Source: UBA7672 sp965229115 (GTDB lineage Bacteria; Pseudomonadota; Alphaproteobacteria; Caulobacterales; Hyphomonadaceae). From it: 64,000 bases of DNA. Made by a program: the position numbers and the translations under genes. How positions within the stretch are numbered: position 1 is the first letter of the stretch; every line of letters begins with the position of its first letter. The stretch spans positions 3,410,001 to 3,474,000 of the forward strand of contig CBDDIR010000003.1 of assembly GCA_965229115.1 (NCBI GenBank), written 5' to 3'. The notes below the pieces were generated by a model that saw only the letters and a program-made list of their open reading frames with translations, ran no database searches and was not told the DNA's origin. Below, piece by piece: positions 25,337-34,449 of this stretch.

Positions 25337-26247
25337 GCCCCGCGCGTCGCCGCGCCTGCATCGACCATGTCAGGTCGGAGCTGAGACTGTCCGAGCGCCG
25401 GGTCTGCCGTGTGCTCGGACAACATCGCTCCACGCAGCGCAAGCGGCCGCGGGGCCATGACGACGAGGAACGACTGACCGCCGACATTGTCGAGCTGGCC
25501 AGGCAGTACGGCCGCTATGGCTACCGGAAGATCGCAGCCCTGCTGCGATCCACGGCGGGCTGGGTCGTGAACGACAAGCGGGTCGAGCGGATCTGGCGGC
25601 AGGAGGGACTGAAGGTTCCTCAGAAACAGCCAAAACGCAGCCGTTTATGGCTCAGCGATGGATCGTGCATCCGCCTCCGGGCGGAGCGCCGCAACCATGT
25701 CTGGTCTTACGACTTCGTCGAAGACCGCACCCATGAGGGGAGGAAGTACCGGATGCTCAATGTCGTCGATGAGTTCACGCATGAATGCATCGCCATCCGC
25801 ATCGAACGAAAGCTGAAGTCGATCGACGTCATCGACGTGTTGTCTGATCTCTTCATCACGCGTGGCGTGCCCGAACATGTTCGTTCAGACAACGGGCCCG
25901 AATTTATCGCCCAGGCAGTGCAGGAGTGGATCGCGGCAGTAGGCGCCAGGACCGCCTACATCGCGCCCGGCAGTCCGTGGGAGAACGGCTTCGTCGAGTC
26001 CTTCAATGCGCGATTGCGCGATGAACTTCTCAATGGCGAGATCTTCTACTCACTCGCTGAAGCCCGTGTCGTGATCGAGAGCTGGCGTCGTCACTTCAAC
26101 GCCGTGCGTCCTCATGCATCGCTTGGATATCGCGCCCCGGCCCCGGAGGTCTTCATGCCGACGCTAGCCGGAGCATGGCCGGCTCCGCGTCGCGCAAGCG
26201 CTCCGCCAGCCATGCTCCGGCTAGCATCAGAGCGAGCAATGAACTAA
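25333..26247 (+). CDS. IS3-family transposase OrfB (DDE integrase domain)
   Basis: The frame is open from about 25330 in the -1 frame relative to orfA; the first standard start in it is a GTG at 25411. It holds an HTH_21-type region (YGRYGYRKIAALLRSTAGW) and a complete rve/DDE core: the first Asp in NHVWSYDFVEDRTHEG, the second in VRSDNGPEF and the Glu in NGFVESFNARLRDELLNGE. It is probably made mainly as a frameshifted OrfAB fusion. It looks intact. The last 30 codons contain a 17-bp perfect inverted repeat. Confidence 0.9.
   Translation: MSPARRRACIDHVRSELRLSERRVCRVLGQHRSTQRKRPRGHDDEERLTADIVELARQYGRYGYRKIAALLRSTAGWVVNDKRVERIWRQEGLKVPQKQPKRSRLWLSDGSCIRLRAERRNHVWSYDFVEDRTHEGRKYRMLNVVDEFTHECIAIRIERKLKSIDVIDVLSDLFITRGVPEHVRSDNGPEFIAQAVQEWIAAVGARTAYIAPGSPWENGFVESFNARLRDELLNGEIFYSLAEARVVIESWRRHFNAVRPHASLGYRAPAPEVFMPTLAGAWPAPRRASAPPAMLRLASERAMN
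26163..26225. repeat. 17-bp perfect inverted repeat inside the orfB 3' end
   Basis: GCTAGCCGGAGCATGGC (26163-26179) and GCCATGCTCCGGCTAGC (26209-26225) are exact inverted copies around a 29-nt loop, near the end of the transposase gene. The encoded residues (LAGAWPAPRRASAPPAMLRLA) lie beyond the catalytic domain, so this looks like an added hairpin. Confidence 0.65.
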
Positions 26248-26281
26248 CAATCGACTTGGACCACTCGGTGGGGGCCGATCA

Positions 26282-26673
26282 CATCGATTCTGTTTGTCTC
26301 AGAAAAACTGCCACCAGAACGGACTCCGATCGATCTGGCGGGATGCTATGTCGGAGGTGCTGCTCGCTTAGCATTGCGGGCGGACGGAACAATGCAGGCA
26401 GGCGATCTCGAAGGTCTTTATCATATCGCGCCCGGCGCGCACGGGTCACGAACACAGACCGTAGTGCCTGACCGGATAGTCGCTAGAACCGAGGACGGGC
26501 AGTTGCTGTTTCAACTTGGAGATGGAGGCGATCGCTGGTCGATCATTGGCGAACGAGCGACATGGCTATCTGTCGTCGGAGTGCGCATGGAGCGGCAAAC
26601 TGCGACGAGGCGCTGCTGGACAGATCCTCCGTCCACTAACTTACATCGTTCCGCCGGTTCAGAGAGTGACTGA
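26282..26673 (+). pseudogene. 5'-truncated open frame of unknown origin abutting the IS3 element
   Basis: The frame is open from the IS edge and reads protein-like (IDLAGCYVGGAARLALRADG, QLLFQLGDGGDRWSIIGERA) before losing character near 26600 and stopping at 26673. No start or ribosome-binding site is present; a TTG at 26374 is the only internal candidate. It looks like the 3' part of a gene whose beginning was lost with the IS insertion. Family not recognised. Confidence 0.4.
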
Positions 26674-26714
26674 TGGAACCGGAGACGTAAACTGTACACC
26701 TGTTGCCCGCATCT

Positions 26715-26960
26715 ATGACGGCACGCCAGATCCACGCATGCTCGCTAACAACCATCGAAGCCATTTCGTCGATGCGCCAACGCGGTATTGGCGGCAACTT
26801 TCACCCACGAAGGTTGCCGGCGATCTTCGGCCTGACTTGAATGCTAGCCAGCGGACAGTCTCTTGCCTGACATTAACGGCTCCAAGGGCGACTAGGCCTT
26901 GCACGTACCATGGGCTGATCTGAACATGCGCTGCTCTCAACCTGAGATGCCTGCTAGCGG
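26715..26960 (-). pseudogene. eroded IS6-family transposase fragment (relic 1)
   Basis: Nucleotide similarity to the intact transposase at 35226-35390 is clear, for example CGCCAGATCCA, CATGCTCGC, TCGTCGA, ATGCCAACG-like and CGAAGGTT blocks in the same order and strand. No frame is open. Only the N-terminal-to-middle part remains, so this is old debris. Confidence 0.7.
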
Positions 26961-27034
26961 AATGCCAAGATAGGCAGACAGTAACCGTTGATATGAACGC
27001 GGCGGACGAACGATCACTGGATAGGTCCCCGGTA

Positions 27035-28237
27035 TCAAGGCGTCTGGGCTGGCGTGGCCGGCGGCTTATAGTTTGGATCGATCCAGTTGTAGAAAAACTC
27101 ATAAGGCTTGGGCAACGCCTTGCTTGCATCCGAGCGCCAAACGCCATCGGCGTGCTTCTTTGCGGCGGTATAGAGGGATTTTCGCCCGGCTCGCTGCTGG
27201 TCGGCCGGCAGTGTTTGTACCTGCTTGTAGGCCTCTGCGATCAACGTCCGGTAGCCTCTCAGTGTCGATACTGCGTCGCCGCCTTCAGCCCTGTCTTTCG
27301 CATAGGCCGCGTCCAGCGCGGCAGCGATCGACATGTTGGTCAACGTCTTGCCGAGGTTGGATGTATCGAACCAGCGCGCTTGTGGCACCGCGAGCGACGA
27401 GCCGGGCTTGGTGACGACGACCCAACTCATGTGCTCCAACTCGCTTTGGTCCGACTCGCCCCAATCGAAACGCGTGCTCTCGCGGGTGGATTTGAGAACG
27501 TCGATATCGGCGACAATGTCTATGAGAAGTTTGTCAGCATCGGCACGGTCTGGCGCACGCTTCAGCATGGCCAACATCGCGCGCGCGCGATGCGCGTGGA
27601 TGGAGGACAGGTTGTAATCGTTGCCCTTACAGTTCGCGATCCGCTTGTTAATGACATTCATGCCGCCGGGGGAGTCCTGATTATTTCTGATCCAGAAAGA
27701 CACCTCCTGGGTCAGCCCGGTCTGGTAGACATCGCACGGAATTGGTGCGTCCCCGACTTTGGGCGGCGTGTTTGACGATGCAAGCCGGCCCGCTCTCGCT
27801 TCGGCGACGAGCAGTGTGTTGATGACGCGCTTGGCGACATCATAACTGTCGGTGAAATTGATACTTATGGTCTGGTTGGCGCGATTCAGGATCTGATGCG
27901 TCCTGCCGTCCTTGGGCATGCTGCCGTGCATGCGCTCCAGCGCCGCAAAGCTTTCGGATGCGTACCCGAGAAGGTTATCGGTCGTCACGCCGGGCCGCGC
28001 CGCGAGATTGGCGAAGCCAAGTGCAGCTATTTTTTGCGTATAGGGATCATCGGGACAGGAATCTGCAATTGACTTGAGCGAGGCGGCGATCGTGCTGGTT
28101 GGAGTAGTGTTGTCGACAGAATCAAAGAAGCTGTCCGCAGCGGTTTGTAGCTGAGCAGGCGAACACTCTGCCCATACAGGCTGAGCGGTAATCGCGAGCC
28201 CAATCCAGATCGCCCCTACTGTCAAAAGCTTGTTCAT
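27035..28237 (-). CDS. exported protein of unknown family (island cargo)
   Basis: The 400-residue protein has a signal peptide ending at VWAECS. The rest is mostly helical with four conserved-looking cysteines in the first two thirds (ECSPAQ, SCPDDP, PCDVYQ, NCKGND) and no motif I recognise. The ending is Pro-rich (PNYKPPATPAQTP). Its ATG overlaps the stop of the upstream double-HTH/hydrolase gene (ATGA), so the two are made together. It is probably periplasmic or secreted and may be the output or a partner of that regulator; this is inference from gene order. Confidence 0.7.
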   Translation of the reverse strand: MNKLLTVGAIWIGLAITAQPVWAECSPAQLQTAADSFFDSVDNTTPTSTIAASLKSIADSCPDDPYTQKIAALGFANLAARPGVTTDNLLGYASESFAALERMHGSMPKDGRTHQILNRANQTISINFTDSYDVAKRVINTLLVAEARAGRLASSNTPPKVGDAPIPCDVYQTGLTQEVSFWIRNNQDSPGGMNVINKRIANCKGNDYNLSSIHAHRARAMLAMLKRAPDRADADKLLIDIVADIDVLKSTRESTRFDWGESDQSELEHMSWVVVTKPGSSLAVPQARWFDTSNLGKTLTNMSIAAALDAAYAKDRAEGGDAVSTLRGYRTLIAEAYKQVQTLPADQQRAGRKSLYTAAKKHADGVWRSDASKALPKPYEFFYNWIDPNYKPPATPAQTP

Positions 28238-29922
28238 TGGCGGGCTCCTCGCGATTGCAGTATCGGATTGGAAAGCATGCCCGTGAGCGCGCTTATCGCA
28301 ATTTCCGGATGACTATAACTCATGAAGCGCCCCGTTCCCGAGACGATCGAGACGTCTGCGTCGGGAAGAACATCACGCCAGTATTGCAAGGTCTCCTTCG
28401 GATCGTGAAGGCTATCCCCCTCGCCGATGAGCAGAGCGAAGTGCGGCGTTTCGCGAGCAGGGTTCGGCTTCCCAGTCGTCGCCAGCGCAACCTGTTCCTT
28501 GATGAAACCGTCAAGCCTGCCACGCCTGAAGTCCACAAGCGCGCGATAGTAGTCACCGATGTTTCGGCGCTCACCCATTGCACGCGCATCAGCGTCGCAT
28601 CCAGCCGCAGCGCGCCGGACGTGATCTCTCACACGTTCGAATGTCATGGAATTCACAATCCAGCGCGACATTGTTCCAACTGCCCAAGGGCGTCGTGCGA
28701 AGTTTTTCTTCATGGTCGCGATAAAGCCCGTCTCTTTCGAACTGGATTGCGCATCGGGATCGGGATTCATGATGACCGCAGCCGCGATGAGATCGGGCCG
28801 CATGCGATGCAGAGCCATCACAACCTGGGCTGCTCCTCGCGATACAAGAAGAACATCCCGCCACTGCCGCGCAGTACACAAATCGACGATGTCCTGCGCT
28901 GCCAGATCAAAGAAGTCCTGCCCGGCGCAAGCGGATGGCGCGTCGTCTGTATCGCCGAAACCTGGGCGATCAATCGCGATCGGCCGATAGCCTTCGTCCT
29001 GAAGAGCATATACCAACCCGGAATTGACATGTCGGGTCGTCATGCTGCTGTGGAGGACAAGCACGGGCCTGCGGCGCTTTGGACCGTAGTCACTTGCGAC
29101 GATGGTACGACCCCGCCGCACGGCCACGGAAAGCACCTCGGCTGCAGGCTCACCGGCGAGATGCCGCGCCGCAGAGAAGTTGGCGCATATTGCCAGCAAT
29201 CGAAGCTCGACGAGCGCGCGCGCCAGTGCAATCGCGTTCGACACGCCGGTTACCTGGAAGATGCGAGCAAGCTCCTTTTTTACGACAGCTTCGGAGATGT
29301 TGTGTGCGCTTGCGACAGCATTTCGTGTTGCGCCGTCTGCGATCATGGCCGCAATCTTCACTTGCCGCCCTGATAGATTGTATGCCGCCGCAAGAAGCTG
29401 GTCACACTCTTCCCCATCTTCACCCGTTTGACCGATTCCGAGACCTATCAACGTCACGAGGCGCGTGAGGTTTTTGGCGCCGACCGTCGCTCGGGCGCTG
29501 TCGAGTTGCTCGCGAGCGGTTTCATAGGAGATGCCCATCGTCCTGGCGGCCAGACGCACATCACATGTCTGCAGAAGGGCAACGAGCGTGCGCACGACTG
29601 CGGTTGAGCATCCAAAGTCCAGTGCAAAGGCCCTGAACCTGGCCTCGACCACGGGCCAGTTGAGATAGACAAGGCCTAAAGCTTGCCCTGCCCCAATTGG
29701 CGGCAAAGGCTTGCGTCGTCGCAGATGCGTATGCACGCGCTCGAGGTCCCCAACCATGACGATGCTGCGGCCGAAATGTTCATCGTCGAACGTCTCGAAC
29801 CAGAGATCACTTGCCCCTGCCCTGGCGCGCTGAAACTGATGGCGCTGCCACGAAGCGGAAAATGCGCGCGCCATGACCGGTTCGGGAGACTTGTCTGCAT
29901 GGATGATTTCAAGACGATGCAT
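28234..29922 (-). CDS. regulator with two LuxR-like HTH regions fused to an alpha/beta-hydrolase fold
   Basis: The 562-residue protein starts at ATG 29922 (the frame is open to 30204). Residues about 104-160 and 182-240 each resemble a GerE/LuxR helix-turn-helix (LAARTMGISYETAREQLDSA; LSGRQVKIAAMIADGATRNA...VKKELARIFQVTG). Residues about 285-550 form an alpha/beta-hydrolase fold: PVLVLHSS, RPGFGDTD, a nucleophile elbow LLVSRGAAQ with Ser361, an acid in GEGDSLHDP. The expected GxGH histidine is replaced by Arg532 (SGTGRFMSYSHPE). It may sense a small molecule rather than hydrolyse it. It is coupled by overlap to the downstream secreted-protein gene. Confidence 0.75.
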   Translation of the reverse strand: MHRLEIIHADKSPEPVMARAFSASWQRHQFQRARAGASDLWFETFDDEHFGRSIVMVGDLERVHTHLRRRKPLPPIGAGQALGLVYLNWPVVEARFRAFALDFGCSTAVVRTLVALLQTCDVRLAARTMGISYETAREQLDSARATVGAKNLTRLVTLIGLGIGQTGEDGEECDQLLAAAYNLSGRQVKIAAMIADGATRNAVASAHNISEAVVKKELARIFQVTGVSNAIALARALVELRLLAICANFSAARHLAGEPAAEVLSVAVRRGRTIVASDYGPKRRRPVLVLHSSMTTRHVNSGLVYALQDEGYRPIAIDRPGFGDTDDAPSACAGQDFFDLAAQDIVDLCTARQWRDVLLVSRGAAQVVMALHRMRPDLIAAAVIMNPDPDAQSSSKETGFIATMKKNFARRPWAVGTMSRWIVNSMTFERVRDHVRRAAAGCDADARAMGERRNIGDYYRALVDFRRGRLDGFIKEQVALATTGKPNPARETPHFALLIGEGDSLHDPKETLQYWRDVLPDADVSIVSGTGRFMSYSHPEIAISALTGMLSNPILQSRGARQ

Positions 29923-30220
29923 GCGAGACAGGTCGTTGTGTTGAGCGTTGCCTCGGTATTTGTAAGTCCATAACGCGGGATGTGAAGCTATATGATGGAA
30001 ACGCGCCGAGCCCGCTAAGGGGCTTGCGGTCAAACCTCCTGGGATCTCAGCGCGCGGCAAAGTCAGCAAATTCCGTCTCTGCTCACGTGGCCGGACGGCT
30101 CCACACCTTCCGCGATGACAAACAACACAGCACGCACTGCTAGAATCGCGCGCACCCGGCGCATCCGTTGAGACCAACTCGACCGCCGCTTGACCCGAGC
30201 GCACGACGTCCGGTTCTGCG

Positions 30221-31546
30221 TCACTGTCGTTTCGCGCCGATAATGGCGGCCTGGAACGAACTCATCGTCGTGTCGTGGTAATTTCCGTCACCATCGACGA
30301 CGCGGACATTGACCTCCCCCGGATTCAGCCACGCGGAAGCAGCAGCGTTCCAGTTCGTCTCGGGCATGGGCGGCGGACCGCCCTTGCCATAGGCGCTTTC
30401 ATAGCGCTGCAAATGCTCCCCGCCGAGAATTTGGGCGGCCCACCACAAGTTGGAGGCGTCTTTCTGGTCTAGCTGCTTGCCAAACAACCGGTTCCAGTCG
30501 GCAAGCGACCGCTCGCGGGCTGCTGCGCGTTGGCGTGCATTGGTCTCGGCGATGCTCTGCAGGAGCGCAGACCTTGCCGCTTCTGCAGACTTGAACTCAG
30601 CCGACAAGTCATGCGTCTCCGAATATTTCTGCAGCCAGGTCACTTCAATATTGCTGGGCTCGACGTTCAACGCCATGCGCTTGAAGATGCCGTCGATACG
30701 TTGGCGTTGAAATGCGTCATCGCCCCATACAGGAACAAAGGAGAAGTCGGCGCGCTGTCGATCGAAGCTGTAATTCTCCATACGGTACCCGCAATCTCCG
30801 TAGAGAGCGCGCGGTGCGCTCGAACAGGGCATTCTGTATTTGCTGGAGTTCACGCCGTGCATGGCCTGGATGTGGGCGGCCCAGAGACTGGCCAATGCAA
30901 GATACGGGGCGCTCTCTATCTTCGTATCGCGCACTTCGAAGGGAAAGGCCGGGTTGATCGGCATGACCTTGAGGGCGTTGTAGACCAATTCCATCACCTG
31001 CTTGTCGCCACTTTCGGCGAGTTGCTGAAGCCGCTGGAATTCCGGCCAGGTGAGACCCGACCCGATCCATTGTCCGATCTGATGCGCCTCCGCCTTCTCC
31101 GCAGCCGAGAGCTTCCGTAGGTGGAAGCGAGGACGGTGAAGTTCGACGACTTCTTCCGGCACGCGTAGCGCGCGCACTTTCCCTGCCGCGAGATCAGCCT
31201 CCGTGGGCGGCGGAGGCGGGGCCGCACGCGCGACAGGCTTGGGCGACTGCCTCAAACCGGACATGTAGCGTTTGTCGGTTTTTGTCCTGGCGCCAACACC
31301 TGCCTTCAGTCGGCAAACCGTGCTGATGTCTTCGCGTTCGAACTCGTATGTCCAGGAATCGCAGCGCCCCTCGGCTTCGCATGTCGCCGCGCACTTTTTC
31401 CAGTCGTTGCGATTGCCGCGGATCAGGGAACCTCCGAGAGATTCACCCGCGTATTGGACCCCGTCTTCCTTCTTCTGAGCATGAGCGGCACCAGGCCACA
31501 CAAGACACAGCATGGCGATCATCAGTTCCAGGTAACGCAAACTCAT
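30221..31546 (-). CDS. exported PAN/Apple-domain protein of unknown function (island cargo)
   Basis: The protein (about 441 residues from ATG 31546) has a signal peptide ending at GAAHAQ. A PAN_4-type domain follows at residues about 28-95 (GESLGGSLIRGNRNDWKKCA, CDSWTYEFERED, VCRLKAG) with four cysteines, then a proline-rich linker and a 300-residue helical region with no recognised motif. PAN domains bind proteins or carbohydrates. It is upstream of the double-HTH regulator on the same strand with a 298-bp gap that shows nothing else. It is probably the first gene of a three-gene cargo unit. Confidence 0.72.
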   Translation of the reverse strand: MSLRYLELMIAMLCLVWPGAAHAQKKEDGVQYAGESLGGSLIRGNRNDWKKCAATCEAEGRCDSWTYEFEREDISTVCRLKAGVGARTKTDKRYMSGLRQSPKPVARAAPPPPPTEADLAAGKVRALRVPEEVVELHRPRFHLRKLSAAEKAEAHQIGQWIGSGLTWPEFQRLQQLAESGDKQVMELVYNALKVMPINPAFPFEVRDTKIESAPYLALASLWAAHIQAMHGVNSSKYRMPCSSAPRALYGDCGYRMENYSFDRQRADFSFVPVWGDDAFQRQRIDGIFKRMALNVEPSNIEVTWLQKYSETHDLSAEFKSAEAARSALLQSIAETNARQRAAARERSLADWNRLFGKQLDQKDASNLWWAAQILGGEHLQRYESAYGKGGPPPMPETNWNAAASAWLNPGEVNVRVVDGDGNYHDTTMSSFQAAIIGAKRQ

Positions 31547-31724
31547 GGGATCCTCTACAGCGCGCAGCATTGCGGCGCAAAGCGCACCTGAATCATTCGC
31601 TGCTCGCCCGCCAGCAAAGAACCGTCGCGTTCAGCATTAGCGCGACGGCGACAGACGTCACCTTAGGACTTGCGAATCCGCTTCGTCACGACACACCCCC
31701 CAAATGGGTACGCCTAGAGCTGTC

Positions 31725-32042
31725 AGCTTAATTGCGAGAGGTACTGTCGGGCTTTCGGCGCGCTTCAGCTGCTACGCCACTGCTCTGCTCCAGACAGATT
31801 CCGAGCGTGGACGGAGCACCCGCATCGCGCCACGGCACAGCAGATACCGCTGGATACTGAACGCGTTATAGACAGCAGCGTGCGTCTCAAGAAAACGCTG
31901 CGCCGATGATCGGCTCTTGAAGCCTTGCATATCGCTTGCGTCTTCGGATGCTCAGGTGTGAATTCTCCGCACGGTTGTTATCGCGCAGTCGTCCAGGCCG
32001 GTGGCAATTGCTGAGACCAAGTCGCGCGAGCGCCGCACCGTA
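31725..32042 (-). pseudogene. eroded IS6-family transposase fragment, C-terminal part (relic 2)
   Basis: This stretch aligns with the end of the intact IS6 copy (34753-35085), sharing long blocks such as CTGCTCCAGACAGATTCCGA. It includes an end-like AGAGCTGTCAG at its left edge. Stops and small indels break the frame. Similarity stops near 32042, where a relaxase fragment begins abruptly. Confidence 0.75.
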
Positions 32043-33206
32043 CCGACGCCGATCTCGTCATCTCGCGCGACTACATCAGCCGGGGCCTGCGTTCGCGCGC
32101 CGAGGAGTTGGTGTCGATCGAACTCGGCCCTAAGCCCGAGCACGAAATCCGCAACGCCCTGGAGAAGGAGATCACGGCCGAGCGCTGGACGCGCCTCGAT
32201 GTCGAGATCCGCATCGCCGCCGACGAGACCGGCCACATCGATCTTCGACCCGAGCATCCGGGCGCGTCCGATCCAGAGACGCGCCGCCTCATGGTCGGCC
32301 GGCTCCAGCATCTGGAGAAGATGGGGCTCGCCACGCCGGCCGGTCCCGGCGAATGGATGGTGGGGCTCGAAGCGGAACGCAATCTCCGCGATTTCGGCAC
32401 GCGCGGCGACATCATCAAGACGATGCACCGCCTTCACCGAGCGCGGCCAGGACCGTGGCGTCGGAGATTACGTGATCGACGCGGCCCCCGCCGGATCGCC
32501 AATCATCGGTCGGCTCGTCGACAAGGGGCTGCACGACGAGCTGACGGGCGAGGCCTATGCCGTGATCGACGGTACGGACGGCCGCGCCCATCATGTCCGC
32601 TTCCGCGGCATCGAGGCCTTCGAGCATTCACCAGCGATCGGCGGCATCGTCGAGGTGCGTCGCTTCGGCGGCCCGGACGATCAGCGTCCGACGCTCGTGC
32701 TCGCCACCCGATCCGACTTCGACCTCAAGCGGCAGATTACCGCGCCGGGCGCGACCTGGCTCGACCACCGTCTTGTCGAGCGCGACCCCAAGCCGATGGC
32801 GATGGGCGGCTTCGGCCGCGAGGCGCCCGATGCCATGGCAGCCCGCGCCGAACATCTCGCCGGCCAGGGTCTCGCCCAGCGGCAGGGCAACCGGATCGTC
32901 ATGCAACGCGATCTGCTCGACACGTTCCGCCGCCGCGAGTTGGACGCCGTCGGCTCCAAGCTCGCCGCCGAAACCGGCCTGCCGCACCTGAAGGCGGCGG
33001 CGGGCGAACACATCGCCGGCACTTATCGCCAAAGCCTCACCCTGTCGTCCGGACGGTTCGCGATGATCGACAACGGGCTCGGCTTCCAGCTCGTGCCGTG
33101 GTCGCGGGAGATCGATCGCAAGCTCGGCCAGCACATCGCCGGCGTCGCGCGAGCCGGCGGCGGCATCGAGTGGAGCCTCGGCCGCAAACGCGACCTGGGA
33201 CTATAA
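32036..33206 (+). pseudogene. truncated, frameshifted relaxase (VirD2-like/DUF3363) remnant
   Basis: The remnant starts mid-protein right after the IS6 relic (ADLVISRDYISRGLRSRAEE) and runs in one frame to RGDIIKTMHRLH near 32434. It then continues in another frame (TERGQDRGVGDYVIDAAPAG) to the stop at 33206. The later part shows HVRFRGIEAFEH, TWLDHRLVERDP and GTYRQSLTLSSGRFAMIDNG, typical of DUF3363 conjugative relaxases. The nicking domain is missing and one indel breaks the frame, so it cannot act. It shows that a conjugative or mobilisable element once lay here. Confidence 0.8.
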
Positions 33207-33258
33207 GGGCCATCGTCCACATGCGGTGATGTCGCGGGAGGGTTCAGGCGCGATCTGA

Positions 33259-34227
33259 TTAGTCGGCGAACTCGCTAAGCCGGCGCAGCTCAGATGCGGT
33301 ACGCCCGGTTTTGCGTCGAAGCAGCACACGAAGGGTCGTTCCATTAGCGTACCCGGTCCGAGAAGCGATTTCATCGACGCTCAATCGAGTCGTCCTCAGA
33401 AGATAGGTCGCGTGTTCGACCCGCAGATCCTGGTGGTACGCCAGTGGTGATCGTCCGAGCACGGCGTGAACTCTTCTCGACAGGGTTCGCGTACTTGCTC
33501 CAGTGAACTGCGCCGCGTCTCGGAGCGAGAAAACTCGATCAAGGTTCGTCCGCACCCATACCTCAAAAGCTTGGACAAGCTCGTCCGTGTGTCGAAGGTG
33601 ATCCGGGATTGCGTATGTCGCCTGGGGTGAACGCGGGTCGAGCATCAAGTAGCGGGCTGTCGTCGCCGCAAGTTCAGGGCTGCGCTGTCGAATAAACCAC
33701 AATGCCAGATCGAAATGGGCCAACACAGCCCCCGCCGTAACGATGTTGTCGGCCCGCACGATGGTGCGATGGTGATCCAAATCCACGCGCGGATAACGGG
33801 AGCGAAAGAACGGACTCAGCCACCAACTCGTCGTCGCGGCCCGACCATCCAACAGGCCGGCCTCCGCTAGCAGGAACGTTCCTGTACATGCCGCTGCGAT
33901 AGTCGAGCCCTGTTTATGCCACGCGCGCAACAGAACGCCAGCGCTCTCGCAATCCGGATGGCGGAGTGTGGTGCTCAGCGCCTCCTCGGTCTTTGCGCCG
34001 ACCGCAGGCACGAGCACAAGATCAGGCGCAAAAGAGGCGACTGCCGGCACAGCAGGTATGGCCAAGCCATGCGCAGTCATCGCACCGTGCCGGACGCTCA
34101 GAACGGTCGCCTTGAACGACTTGCTTTCTGAGGTCGGCGCCAGTTCGGCGGCTGTGGTCAGCGTGTCCTGGAACGCGGCCAGTCCGGTGTCGAAAGTCCC
34201 ATCAAGGGCAAGGATCGCGATGTTCAT
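33259..34227 (-). CDS. GlxA-type transcriptional regulator (DJ-1/PfpI domain + AraC HTH)
   Basis: The 322-residue protein starts at ATG 34227 (MNIAILALDG). Residues 1-180 form a DJ-1/PfpI-like domain with the elbow cysteine (AAACTGTFLLAEAGLLDGR). The C-terminal 100 residues are an AraC double HTH (FSLRDAAQFTGASTRTLSRR; LSVDEIASRTGYANGTTLRV). It probably activates or represses a nearby target in response to a small molecule. The divergent monooxygenase-like gene at 34450 is the obvious candidate, across a 222-bp gap. Confidence 0.88.
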   Translation of the reverse strand: MNIAILALDGTFDTGLAAFQDTLTTAAELAPTSESKSFKATVLSVRHGAMTAHGLAIPAVPAVASFAPDLVLVPAVGAKTEEALSTTLRHPDCESAGVLLRAWHKQGSTIAAACTGTFLLAEAGLLDGRAATTSWWLSPFFRSRYPRVDLDHHRTIVRADNIVTAGAVLAHFDLALWFIRQRSPELAATTARYLMLDPRSPQATYAIPDHLRHTDELVQAFEVWVRTNLDRVFSLRDAAQFTGASTRTLSRRVHAVLGRSPLAYHQDLRVEHATYLLRTTRLSVDEIASRTGYANGTTLRVLLRRKTGRTASELRRLSEFAD

Positions 34228-34449
34228 GGCGAGAATGGTACTACATTTGTCATTTATGCCAAGCGACTGATGCACTGACCTCCATTAGTGTTGTGACTGC
34301 CTTTGGGAACGAAGGCCGCTCTCGGTTGAGGCGCGTATCGACAAAGGCGCGAGTCGAGCCACTCGGGTGTCTGCAACAACAACTCTTGGCAATCATCGTT
34401 GCTGTCGATCCGTGCCTGGCCAGATTCCAAGTCTGATAAGGAGATAGGT

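Larger units (their letters stand above)
24995..26281 (+). mobile_element. IS3-family insertion sequence (IS407-like ends)
   Basis: The left end TGATCCGCCCCC (24995) and right end GGGGGCCGATCA (to 26281) are imperfect inverted repeats; a second inner match (AGTGGTCC/GGACCACT) extends them. Inside are overlapping orfA and orfB frames in the IS3 arrangement. The bases just outside (ATGC left, CATC right) do not form a target duplication, so the element may have caused a deletion or the site has drifted. Confidence 0.85.

Noticed and set aside
24991..26285. Target-site duplication for the IS3 element
   Set aside because: The flanking bases (ATGC and CATC) do not match, so no duplication is claimed.
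32001..33229. Two overlapping long frames as separate genes
   Set aside because: The recognisable relaxase sequence switches from one frame to the other near 32434; this is one broken gene, not two.
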